Origin: Zantedeschia hybrid cultivar
Lineage: Eukaryota > Streptophyta > Magnoliopsida > Alismatales > Araceae
Length of the DNA stretch: 64,000 nt
Direction of reading: 5' to 3'
NCBI GenBank assembly: GCA_030544215.1
Contig: JARZZO010000014.1
Coordinates: forward strand, 33,819,734 to 33,883,733
Positions within the stretch are counted from its first letter, which is position 1. Each line of letters begins with the position of its first letter. Made by a program: the position numbers and the translations under genes. The notes below the pieces were generated by a model. That model did no database searches. It was given only the letters and a program-made list of their open reading frames with translations, and was not told the DNA's origin. This document shows positions 50,874-59,877 of the stretch, one piece after another.

Positions 50874-53800
50874 TATATGTTAAAGTAGAAACCAAAGGAG
50901 CATAAATGTATCATCTTACTTGAAAGGAGATTCATCAAAGTCTAAGTTGTTACTAGGATATTGTCGAGCTGCCCCCAATTTGATGCCTTCTACTTACTAT
51001 GAACTACACATCTTATGTTAATGTTAAAAACCAAGGGAGGAGAAGGAATGTATCACCTTACCTAAAAGGAGAATCATCGAAGTACGAGTTGCTACTAAGA
51101 TTTTGTTAAGCTCCTACGATATGATGCCTTCAACTACTTACTAAAAATAGTAAACCTTACATATGCTAAAGTTAGAACCAAAGGAAGGAGAAGGAATGTA
51201 TCACCTTACTTGAAAGGAGATTCATTAGTATCCAAGTTGCTGCTGAGCTTTTGTCGAGTTGCCCTCAATTGGATGCCTGCTACTTACAAAGAACTAAGTT
51301 AGAAATAAAAAATGGAGCAAGAACGTATCACCTTGGAGAATCATCAAAGTCTAAGCTGATGCTTAGATATTGTCGAGCTGCCCCTGATTTGATGCTACCA
51401 GGTACTTGCTAAAAACTACAAATCTTATCTATGTCAAAGTTAGAAACCAAAGGAGGAGCTGGAATGTATCACCTTACTTGAAAGTACATTCATTGAAGTC
51501 CAATTTGCTATTAAGATATTGTCGAGTTGCCCCCTAATTTCATGGCTCCAACTACTTAGTAAAAGCTACCAATATTATCTATCTTAAAGTTAGAAAGTAA
51601 AGGAGAATTAAGAATCTATCACCTTGCCTGAAAGAAGATACATCGAAGTCTGATTTGCTGTTGAGATATTGTCGAGCTGCCTATAATTCGATGCCTTCTA
51701 CTTACTAGAAAGTACAAATCTTATGGTAAAGTTAGAGAAACGAAAGAAGGAGCAGTTACCTGAAAGAAGACTCGTCGAAGTCCGAGTTGCTGCTAAGGTA
51801 TTGTCGAGTTGTCGCCAATTCGACGCCTTCTACTTACTAGGATCTACAAATCTAATGTTCATGTTAGAAACCAAGGGAGAAGCAGGAATGTATCGGCTTA
51901 CCTGAAAGGAGATTCATCCAAATCTGACTTGCAGCTGAGAAAATGTCGAAATGCCCATGATTTGATGCCTCCAACTATTTATTAAAAACTGTAAATCTTA
52001 TCTATACTGAAGTAGAACCCAAGGGAGGAGAAGGAATGCATCACCTTACCTGAAAGGTGATTCATCGAAGTGCGAGTTGCTGCTGAGCTTTTGTCGAGCT
52101 GCCCCCAATTTGATGCGTATTACTTATAAGGAACTCCAAATCTTATGTTAAAATTAGAAATAAAAAAAGATAGAGCAGGAATATACATCTTGGAGGATCA
52201 TCAATATCTAGGCAGTTGCTTAGATATTGTTGAGCTGCCTTGATTTGAAGCCACCAGCTACTTACTAAAAACTACAAATCTTATCTATGTTAAAGTTAGA
52301 AACCAAAGGAGGAGCTGGAATGTATCATCTTACTTGAAAGTAGATTCACCGAAGTCCAATTTGTTACTAAGATAGTGTCAAGTTTACCCCTAATTTCATG
52401 GCTCCAACTACTTATTAAAAGCTGCAAATATTATCTATATTAAAGTTAGAAAGTAAAGGAGGAAGTATTCTAACTGAAGAACTGATGTTTATCACAATGT
52501 GCCAAGATTATCTCTTTTCACTTCCCTAATCTTCAGATGAAAAAGTGTGATTATTGTTGCAGAGAAAATAAACCCGACTTCCTATATCCGCTCTGTATCT
52601 CATGTCACAGCCAGCACCCCCCCCCCCTTACATCTCATCTGGCTGTCTGTCACTGGTCTATTTAATCTTTATTCTTTTTCTTTCAGTCTCTCATATGCCC
52701 TCTCTGTATCTCATGTCACAGCCAGCCAGCCCCCCCTCTCTCTCTGCATCTCATCTGTCTGTCTGTCTGTCTCTGGTCTATTTAATCTTTATTCTTTTTC
52801 TTTCAGTCTCTCATCATGCCCTCTCTGTATCTCTGTCACAGCCAGCACCCCCCCCTTCTCCCTCTCTCTCTGCATCTCATCTGTCCATCTGTCTGTCTCT
52901 GGTCTATTTAATCCCCCTTCAACACCCATCCTCTTATCTCATCCATCTCTCAGTATCTATGAAGTATCAATAAATTTTGCACTAGACATATATGAGTGGA
53001 TTTGGTAATTGCATCTTCATATGTTTATACTTGATATGAATTTGATAAATTTTGCACTTATTTGGTACATTAACATAGATCAATTTGGGTAGCATGAATG
53101 CTTTATTTGTGCATCACATTTAATAAAATCTTGCAATTTGTCCTTTTTGATAAAATGTCGCCTGACTTCACCTAAGCTAAGACGATCGTTTGCTCACCTC
53201 GTTGCTTGTGACCTCCAATTACATGGGTTTCTATTTCTGTCGCTGATCCATTTATGGCACTAATTACTACAGGTATAACCATGGGCATACCAACATACAT
53301 ATGAAACAAATGGAAGGGTGATCGATTGCGTTATATTTACCAGTGTATAGAAATCTGGTGGAGAATATGCATCAAAATGTGTCTAACTGAAGTCCAGACG
53401 CCATCCATCTCCCATATACCCTTTCACCTGTTCATAGTTCATACACAACAGGACAAGTCAGAATCTGGAAGAATAAATAAGTAGACTGAAACTCGATATT
53501 AGGTGAACTGAAAACACTGTTCACCTTCAACGTTCTCTTTACTGGTAGATTTGCTTTAGGATCAAAGACTTCGTTATTTTGATGGACAATCAGAAAATCA
53601 GGCTTTTTAGCAAAGCCGCATCCTCCATTGGCTCTGAAGAATCCATCCATTAACTAGAGTGACCTTCCATATCCATGTCGATGGATGAAGAATCATCTTA
53701 GGAAGAAAAGCATTTGTGCAAACGCATTGCAAACTATAAGACAAGAAAATGAGAGCTTGGCAGGGCGACACAAGAATATGGGATGAGAAATGTGAACTCG

Positions 53801-54355
53801 GATACACAAAAGAAAAGAGTTAATTTACTAATACTTAAATCTAAGGATGCCGAGAGGATATTGTCTTAAACCTATGGATGCCAAGATGATATTTTGTTTG
53901 TTTATGGTCAACACATATCTCAGAAAGACACTAACTCAGAAATGGTGCTGTAAATGTGATCCAGCAACAAAGTATGCAGCTCCTTGTACAAGGAAGGATG
54001 ATGGTTATGGTGATGTACACTATGAATAAACATTAAGTGGGCAAATATTTTAAGGCCATAATGGACAAACGAAGGTGAAACACCAGTGTTTTTCATCATT
54101 TCATTAATATTTTGGCACAAATAAATTTATGAAGAGCGGATGGGTGTTTCCTTGTCTCTGGTGAATGCTCCTACATGAGAAAAAATAAGGCTTTATTTTG
54201 ACATGCTATCCACCGGTCCTTATATACCAAACTGCTTAATTATTTATTACTCTAGACTAAGGAAAAGTAAGAGAAGCACTAAAGAACCCAACAGCCATCC
54301 AGCAAAAGAAACACAAAGAACTGTATAACCTAACAGCTGATTAGATGGGAAACTG
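50874..54355. repeat. Array module M10 (class c), last module
   Basis: Monomer block 50,874-52,457, CT minisatellite about 52,590-52,930, PI-PLC exons 53,341-53,674. Its tail passes without a break into the flanking DNA. Confidence 0.93.
53341..53674 (-). pseudogene. PI-PLC exon pair, module M10 (class c)
   Basis: Exon 1 is 53525-53674 and exon 2 is 53341-53427. Both TAG codons and the CAG-to-CAT acceptor loss are present. Confidence 0.92.
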
Positions 54356-54963
54356 ACAGGAAAGCTGATTATGCCACTGGAGAAACAGTAGGTTGGAATG
54401 GCAACTCCCTTAAATAAAAATATTCTAAACTAGTTTCCCTGGAAAAATATGATAGCAAGTTAAAGGCCTGGACAGGTGGTTTAGTTCATTCCAGTCTTGA
54501 ACAAGAGCCAAGGTTGCAGGAACAACTATGGGTTATAAAATCAGCCGATTCTGATCCGAATCAGCCAAAAAAGATCGGAATAGCCCTTTTTGTTTCGATT
54601 CTAAACCCCAAAATGGCACCTAGCCCAACAGCCATCCAGCAGGAGAAGCACAAAGAACTGTATAACCTAACAGCTGATTAGATGGGAAACTGATAGGAAA
54701 GCTGATTATGTGCTTCACCGGAGAAACAGTAGGTTGGGATGGCAACTCAATTAATTGAAAATATTATAAACTAATTTCCCTGGAAAATGTGATGGCAAGT
54801 TGAAGACCTGGACAGGAGGTTTGGTTTGTTCCAGATCTTGAACAAGAGCCAAGGTTGCAGGAACAACTATGGGTTGTAAAATCAGCCAATTCTGATCTGA
54901 ATCAGCCAAAAAAGATTGGAACAACCCTTTTTGTTTCAATTCTAAACCCCGAAAATGGCCTGA
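54287..54963. repeat. 337-bp tandem duplication at the right edge of the array
   Basis: CCCAACAGCCATCCAGCA begins at 54287 and again at 54624. Each copy holds the last part of the class c tail plus non-array DNA (GAGCCAAGGTTGCAGGAAC, AATCAGCCAAAAAAGAT). The copies have diverged by substitutions and small indels, so this duplication is older than the near-identical higher-order copies. Confidence 0.88.
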
Positions 54964-56228
54964 AACAAAACCAACATTAGGGGCCATTTTGGGCTGAAAA
55001 GGCCCTTCAAAAGGGTCTTTCCAAGACATTGGTCCTTTCCCCTGTAGAAAATCTGACTGCATGCAGAAGAGTAGAAAAGAATAGTAGAAATAAGGGCCTG
55101 CCTAGTAGGATGTCCCTGATAGCTACTACCATGTGCTGCAACTGATGCTGTCATGCATACATTCCAATGCTGTTAGCCTGTTACTGTATCAATGGTTCTT
55201 CTTCTCCCTATTTATTTCTTGTTCTTCTTATCTTCTGCTGTTCTGTTCTCCTTGCAACTAGGGGTGTAGGCCATGGTCCCTTTTTTGTACTAACTAGTCC
55301 ACCAACTAATTGGAAAGGCATTCATACTAAAAACATTTAGGTACATGAACTTAACAATTATTAATGTATCATTCTGAAATTTTTTAAGAGCATTCAATCT
55401 TTAACCCAAGTCACCAATTCGGCCAATCCCATCAAATTCTAATCAAGATCAAACCCCATCAATCAATGATCCATGGAATCACCTCCCTGCTCAGTCAAAG
55501 CATGGGGCTGCCAGTGAGCGAATGTACACGTCAACTACAGGTCAAGGCATAATGCATCTGCTTTGGCCTATCCCAGGTTAGTGCACAATTGTTGTTTGGG
55601 CCTTTGCATATGTACAGTTGAACTCACTGGTGTGGCCCTTTAGGTAGGAGCAGCCCAGATCTCTGGGAGGTGGAAGGTCAGCTTTCTCCCACTCAAAGTA
55701 GGTGATAACAAGATATAAGGAGGAGGAATGTATTACCAAAGGAACTCACGGTCGTGAAGTTGCTAACTTTCCAGGTAGAAAGAAGATTGCTTAGAGAAGA
55801 GGAAAAGAAGGATAAAGAAAAGTTTCTAATAGTTCAAGTGATGAACACAAATCATGGTTTTAAAAACCACCAATCGAGATCAAACCCAATGAGCCCAGAT
55901 CAACATAAGCTGAAATCAGTCTGATTTTTCTGGTTTTCACCTCGGAGCTGATCAGACATTTAAAAAAACTTCTGGTTTTCACCTCAGAGCAGATCAAACA
56001 TTTAAAAAAAAAAAAACCTTTTTCAAAATTTAGGGATGTGTAAATCATTTATCCTAACTGCCGGTTTTACAAGAAAGCTCACCCTAGGGGCTCATTTTGC
56101 TATTAGCTGAGTCTTAATTCGCCCCAACACAAACATTTCAGGTGCCCACTGCTGTCACCACCGCAACCTCCAATGTCACTGGTTCCTCTTTGCCCTCCTC
56201 CAGGCCAGCGCTCGCCTCCTCCAACACT
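54964..56228. other. Intergenic DNA, no recognised gene
   Basis: Mixed composition. A small imperfect repeat (TGGTTTTCACCTC(G/A)GAGC..GATCA(G/A)ACATTTAAAAAA) occurs around 55,930-56,010. A GC-rich serine/threonine/alanine-coding patch at 56,140-56,230, preceded by TTTCAG, is open but too low-complexity to call an exon. Confidence 0.45.
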
Positions 56229-56475
56229 GCCCGGAGGTCGAGCGGGCGCTTCTTTCTCTTTCAGTCTCTCATCTGCCCTCTCTGTATCTCATGTCACACC
56301 CAGCAAACCCCCCCCCCCTTCTCTCTCTGCATCTCATCTGTCTGTCTCTGGTCTATTTAATCTTTATTCTTTTTCTTTCAGTCTCTCATCTGCCCTCTCT
56401 GTATCTCATGTCACAGCCACCACCCCCCCTTCTCCCTCTCTCTCTGCATCTGTCTCTCTGTCCGTGTCTGGTCAT
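56229..56475. repeat. Isolated copies of the array CT minisatellite
   Basis: Two units with the same order as in the modules (TTTCAGTCTCTCATCTGCCC, CTGTATCTCATGTCACA, poly-C, CTCTGCATCTCATCTGTC, GGTCTATTTAATCTTTATTC). They are not associated with monomers or PI-PLC exons. The units read CATCTGCCC where array copies read CATATGCCC or CATCATGCC. Confidence 0.88.
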
Positions 56476-56683
56476 CCGTTTATGTTGTATAGATAGATAA
56501 ATACATATTATTCAAATTAATCACGGGTATAAAAGTTAAAAATAACACTTTATTTGATTAAGGGATAAGAAAAATATTAAGATGTCATTCATCTTGTCAT
56601 CCAATCCTTTTACTATCTTTATCTTGTTCTAAAATAAAATGATAGAAAATGCCAAATTAAAATTTACTACTATTGTTCTCATG
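56476..56683. other. AT-rich spacer
   Basis: No gene or recognised repeat. Confidence 0.5.
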
Positions 56684-57361
56684 AACACCGAAGACAAGTT
56701 TGACGTCTTTCTTACCTTGACCAATTAATCTCCAAATCTAATGTCCGTCATGAAAAGATATGACAAAACAATTAGCGACACCATAATATTTATTATGTTC
56801 TTTAGAATGAATTATACGAGGCTTAACTTTTGATAGCCAATTAGTGAGATAAATTAAGAAGCCGATTCCACCTCTCACAGGATAGAGCATACATGCATTT
56901 TAAATCTAATGATCCAGTATTCTCCGCTTAAGTACTTATTCCTATTATATTCTATTATTTGTATGAAACTGAAGAAGAGGCTAGCTTAAGTTTAATCTGG
57001 GTTATCTTGAGAGTTGAGACGAAACACCGAAGACAAGTTTGACGTCTTTCTTACCTTGACTAATTAATCTCCAAATCTAATGTCCGTCATGAAAAGATAT
57101 GACAAAACAATTAGCGACACCATAATATTTATTATGCTCTTTAGAATGAATTATACGAGGCTTAACTTTTGATAGCCAATTAGTGAGATAAATTAAGAAG
57201 CCGATTCCACCTCTCACAGGATAGAGCATACATACATTTTAAATCTAATGATCCAGTATTCTCCGCTTAAGTACTTATTCCTATTAAATTCTATTATTTG
57301 TATGAAACTGAAGAAGAGGCTAGCTTAAGTTTAATCTGGGTTATCTTGAGAGTTGAGACGA
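56684..57361. repeat. 339-bp tandem duplication
   Basis: AACACCGAAGACAAGTTTGA starts at 56684 and again at 57023. The copies differ at only a few positions by eye. It is unrelated in sequence to the array and lies just downstream (in the minus-strand sense) of the kinase exon. Confidence 0.92.
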
Positions 57362-57608
57362 AACCCCAATCAAAGCCTCGCCAAAAGACACTTTGTTTCT
57401 ACTATATATTGTCTATTGTTGGTTATGTATTCGAAAAATGTATATATATAGAAGAAAAATAACTCGATTGTTCCTAGAGTACTGTTATCTGATAATAATT
57501 GAACTTTTTAACTTTTTTAGGAACAGATAGAAAGATAATTAACGGATTAAGTAAGGTTTAATTCGGAATCATGCATGCATGGATGATGGATGGATGGTAT
57601 TTATGTAC

Positions 57609-58004
57609 CTGGAGGGTCTCGCGGAGGATGACGGCGATGGAGGGCTCGGAGAGGCCGTCGGGGAAGGCGGAGGAGATGATGGACTGGAGGGAGCCGGCGG
57701 CCATGAAGGGCATGACCACCCAGAGGCGGCTGCCCACGGTAAAGGAGCAGTGCGCCTTGAGCACGTTGGGGTGCGACAGCAGCGCCATGGCCTTGGCCTC
57801 CCGCCGCACGTCGTCCAGGTTCGCCGGCGACCGCTCCAGGTCGATCGACTTGATCGCCACCACCGCCGACCCCAGCGCCAGGCACGCCGCCTTGTACACC
57901 ACCGCGCTCCCCCCGCTCCCTATCTCGTCAGCAGCCGGTACGCCCGCGCCTCCACGGGGTAGGCCCTCCCCTCCCGCCTCCTCTCGGAACGGTGACCCTC
58001 CCCT
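57609..58004 (-). pseudogene. STE20/GCK-like (BLUS1-type) protein kinase, N-terminal exon only
   Basis: The minus strand encodes the start of a plant GCK-family Ser/Thr kinase: EARAYRLL, glycine loop GSGGSAVVYKA, ATP-binding lysine in VVAIKSIDL, then HPNVLKAHCSF, LWVVMPFMAAGS and ILRETLQ, ending at a GT donor (CAG|GTACAT). In this family the next exons supply the catalytic HRD and DFG motifs; I find none down to the array. A single base is missing near 57929 (RLL-[D]EIGSGG), putting the upstream part (YPVEARAYRLL) in another frame. Upstream (58,005-58,245) is GA-rich leader-like DNA with a possible short first exon (MSGLAGRDAQQQ) and a CTGCAG acceptor at 58005. The exon is far more GC-rich than its surroundings, typical of monocot first exons. 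It could be a real gene with a very long first intron and a sequencing error, but an orphan fragment is likelier. Confidence 0.8.
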
Positions 58005-58300
58005 CTGCAGAGGAACCAGAGGGAGCGATGAGGAGATTGAGGACGAAAGTGGAAGGGTGGAGACATGATCGAATTAGATGGGGAGTGTTGGGGTTTTGCC
58101 TCACCTCCTTCGGTTTCTCGGTGGCGAAGCCTCGGAGCAGCACGAGGCGTTGCTGCTGCGCGTCTCTTCCGGCTAGGCCGCTCATTGCTCTCTCTCGCTC
58201 GCTCCCTCTCGCTCTCGCTCTCTCCCCCTCTCTCTCTGCACGCACAGAATGGGGGGTTTGGGTTTATGAGGGAGGCGAGGGGAACATAAACCCCCAACGG
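58005..58300 (-). other. GA-rich leader-like DNA upstream of the kinase exon
   Basis: On the minus strand it is rich in GAGA runs, includes an ATG-starting short frame (MSGLAGRDAQQQRLVLLRGF) and a GT donor candidate (GAG|GTGAGG). This resembles a 5' UTR plus first mini-exon, but the phase into the following exon does not fit cleanly. Confidence 0.35.
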
Positions 58301-59007
58301 TCAGCATTTTTTGAATTTTTTTAAAATTGCAAATCTCTGCCGTCCAATGATGTATCTCATATCCGAAGTAGGAATTTTCGATCAGAGAAACACATGCTTC
58401 ACCGTTTTTTATTTTTTAAAAAATAAATCGTCTGGGTTCCGTAACATATATACTGTTATGGGCAGATTTTTTCACGTAGGTTAATTAACAGGTATATCCT
58501 ACCAGACATTAATCTCTAGATTAGTCTTTCAGCTTGCATCCGACTGTTTCTTTAAATTCTTTTAGAGGAAATTTAGTATGTATGAAAAATTAGCATTTTG
58601 ATCGCTATACACAGACACTGCATGAAAAACTAGAATTTTGATGTCAAAGAAATATTAAATTAAAATAATATTTAATATGCTGAATTCATTTTTATTTTAA
58701 ACTGAATTTATTTTATATATTTGTAAAGTGAAACTGTCAGGATAGGAAATAAATTTGTGTATATATGTCATCAAGTCTAACATCGAGAAAAAATCAGTCC
58801 AAATAAATGACCTTACATCCATAAAAAAACAAAGAATGAAACATTAATATTGTAATACATAGAATTATTTTAAAATAATAAAAATACATAACGTAAAATA
58901 AGTTGAACTATTTTTATAAAGAAACGCACTTTTTTGAAAAGTACACGATTACATCATGGCGTTTTGAGTTCATAAACACTTAGAGATTCTTTCCATAAAT
59001 CATCACA
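58301..59007. other. AT-rich intergenic DNA
   Basis: No open frame or recognised element between the kinase leader and the LTR. Confidence 0.6.
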
Positions 59008-59845
59008 TGTGATGAGGCAGAATCCGATTCGGCCCATTTAAACAAGTCCAGCACTGAGATCAGCCTAACAACAGTGGTAAAAGGCCCACTGGCCGCCTTC
59101 GGCCCATCAGCGGCCCAACAGCCCTCGGCCCAGTAGGCTTCGGCCCATCAGCGGCCCAACCCTCTTCGGCCCAGTAGCCGTATCCGGCCCACTCCGGTGA
59201 GAAGGTTAAGCACTATGGCGGTTTACCCATAAACCAGAACATAGTCCTATATCGGCTGCCACCGTTAAGCAACCTCTATCCTCCGCTATAAATACAAGGC
59301 TATTTATTACCAAAGGTATGTCTTCGAGACCCGAAGGACTACAGTCCAAAAAGCATTAAAGCTACTTCTTCCACCTCTTTGTCTTCTGAATCGAATTATC
59401 TTCAGAAGCTAACTTAACCGTCGGAGGGGGTTCCTTAGGGCCGAAGCCCGGGACTCATACTGACTGGTTTTTCTTTTTCTTTCCCTCCTTCTGCAGAGGC
59501 TTCGGTTCGAATCTTCGCCGACCTCTCCGAGTCGGTCTCGGCCACCGACCTCGGGTCTTCTCCCTCCGGTCTCGACGCCATTCGCCGGCTGATCTTCCTC
59601 GTCCGAAGGTGCCTCGGCTCCGCCTCGCGCCAGCTGTTCCTCGTACGGAGGAGCCTCGGCCACGCCTTCCGTAGGCTGGCTCACATCCGACCAGGCGTCC
59701 CTCGGCTTCGGATCTTCGGCCTCGTCTCCGCCCTCGCCGCGTTTCGGATCCTCGTCGAGCCTCTTCTCCGATCCGATCCAGCTTCGGATCCCAACTTCGG
59801 ATTCCAGCCTCGGAATCCAGTCGTGATAGCCTCGGCTACATCACG
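59008..59845 (+). repeat. 5' LTR of the Tat-type element
   Basis: Starts TGTGATG and ends CATCACG, one change from the expected CATCACA inverse, directly before the primer-binding-like sequence. It is rich in TTCGGCCC / CGGCCCA words. The exact ends cannot be checked because the 3' LTR is outside the window. Confidence 0.75.
59287..59294 (+). promoter_or_regulatory. TATA box of the LTR promoter
   Basis: TATAAATA sits about 280 bp into the LTR, as expected for the U3 promoter. Transcription would start some 30 bp downstream. Confidence 0.65.
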
Positions 59846-59863
59846 TGGCGCTATCTGTGGGAA
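59846..59863 (+). other. Primer-binding-like site
   Basis: TGGCGCTATCTGTGGGAA directly follows the LTR end, the position where a tRNA 3' end primes minus-strand synthesis. Similar TGGCGC..CTGTGGGA sequences follow the LTRs of related plant elements. I do not assign the tRNA. Confidence 0.6.
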
Positions 59864-59877
59864 ACTAGTAAAGAGTC

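Larger units (their letters stand above)
43171..54355. repeat. Higher-order unit C (11,185 bp)
   Basis: Third copy: fused tail (43,171-43,734), M8 (a), M9 (b) and M10 (c). It starts at the same abnormal join as unit B. At its right end the class c tail continues uninterrupted into non-array DNA (ACTG-ACA-GGAAAG), so this copy preserves the original right-hand flank. Confidence 0.95.

Noticed and set aside
17828..52000. 60-80-codon frames in the monomer blocks (VKLEKRKKEQLPERR type)
   Set aside because: They cross monomer boundaries, carry no domain and are open only because a few monomers are a multiple of three. No codon-type conservation is apparent.
18726..53008. Repeated 60-156-codon plus-strand frames rich in SHVTASTPP and SFSLS
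   Set aside because: They are the CT minisatellite read in overlapping frames. Two or three frames are open at once, length changes with the poly-C runs, and starts are often not ATG.
17101..54355. CRISPR array or bacterial repeat system
   Set aside because: Repeats are long, diverged and directly abutting without unique spacers, in plant nuclear DNA with introns.
17101..54355. Functional PI-PLC gene cluster
   Set aside because: Only two exons are present per module and every copy has a nonsense codon; class a also has a deletion and class c a lost splice acceptor.
57571..58068. Long plus-strand frames opposite the kinase exon
   Set aside because: High GC keeps several frames open. The minus strand carries the clear kinase motifs, so these are antisense shadows.
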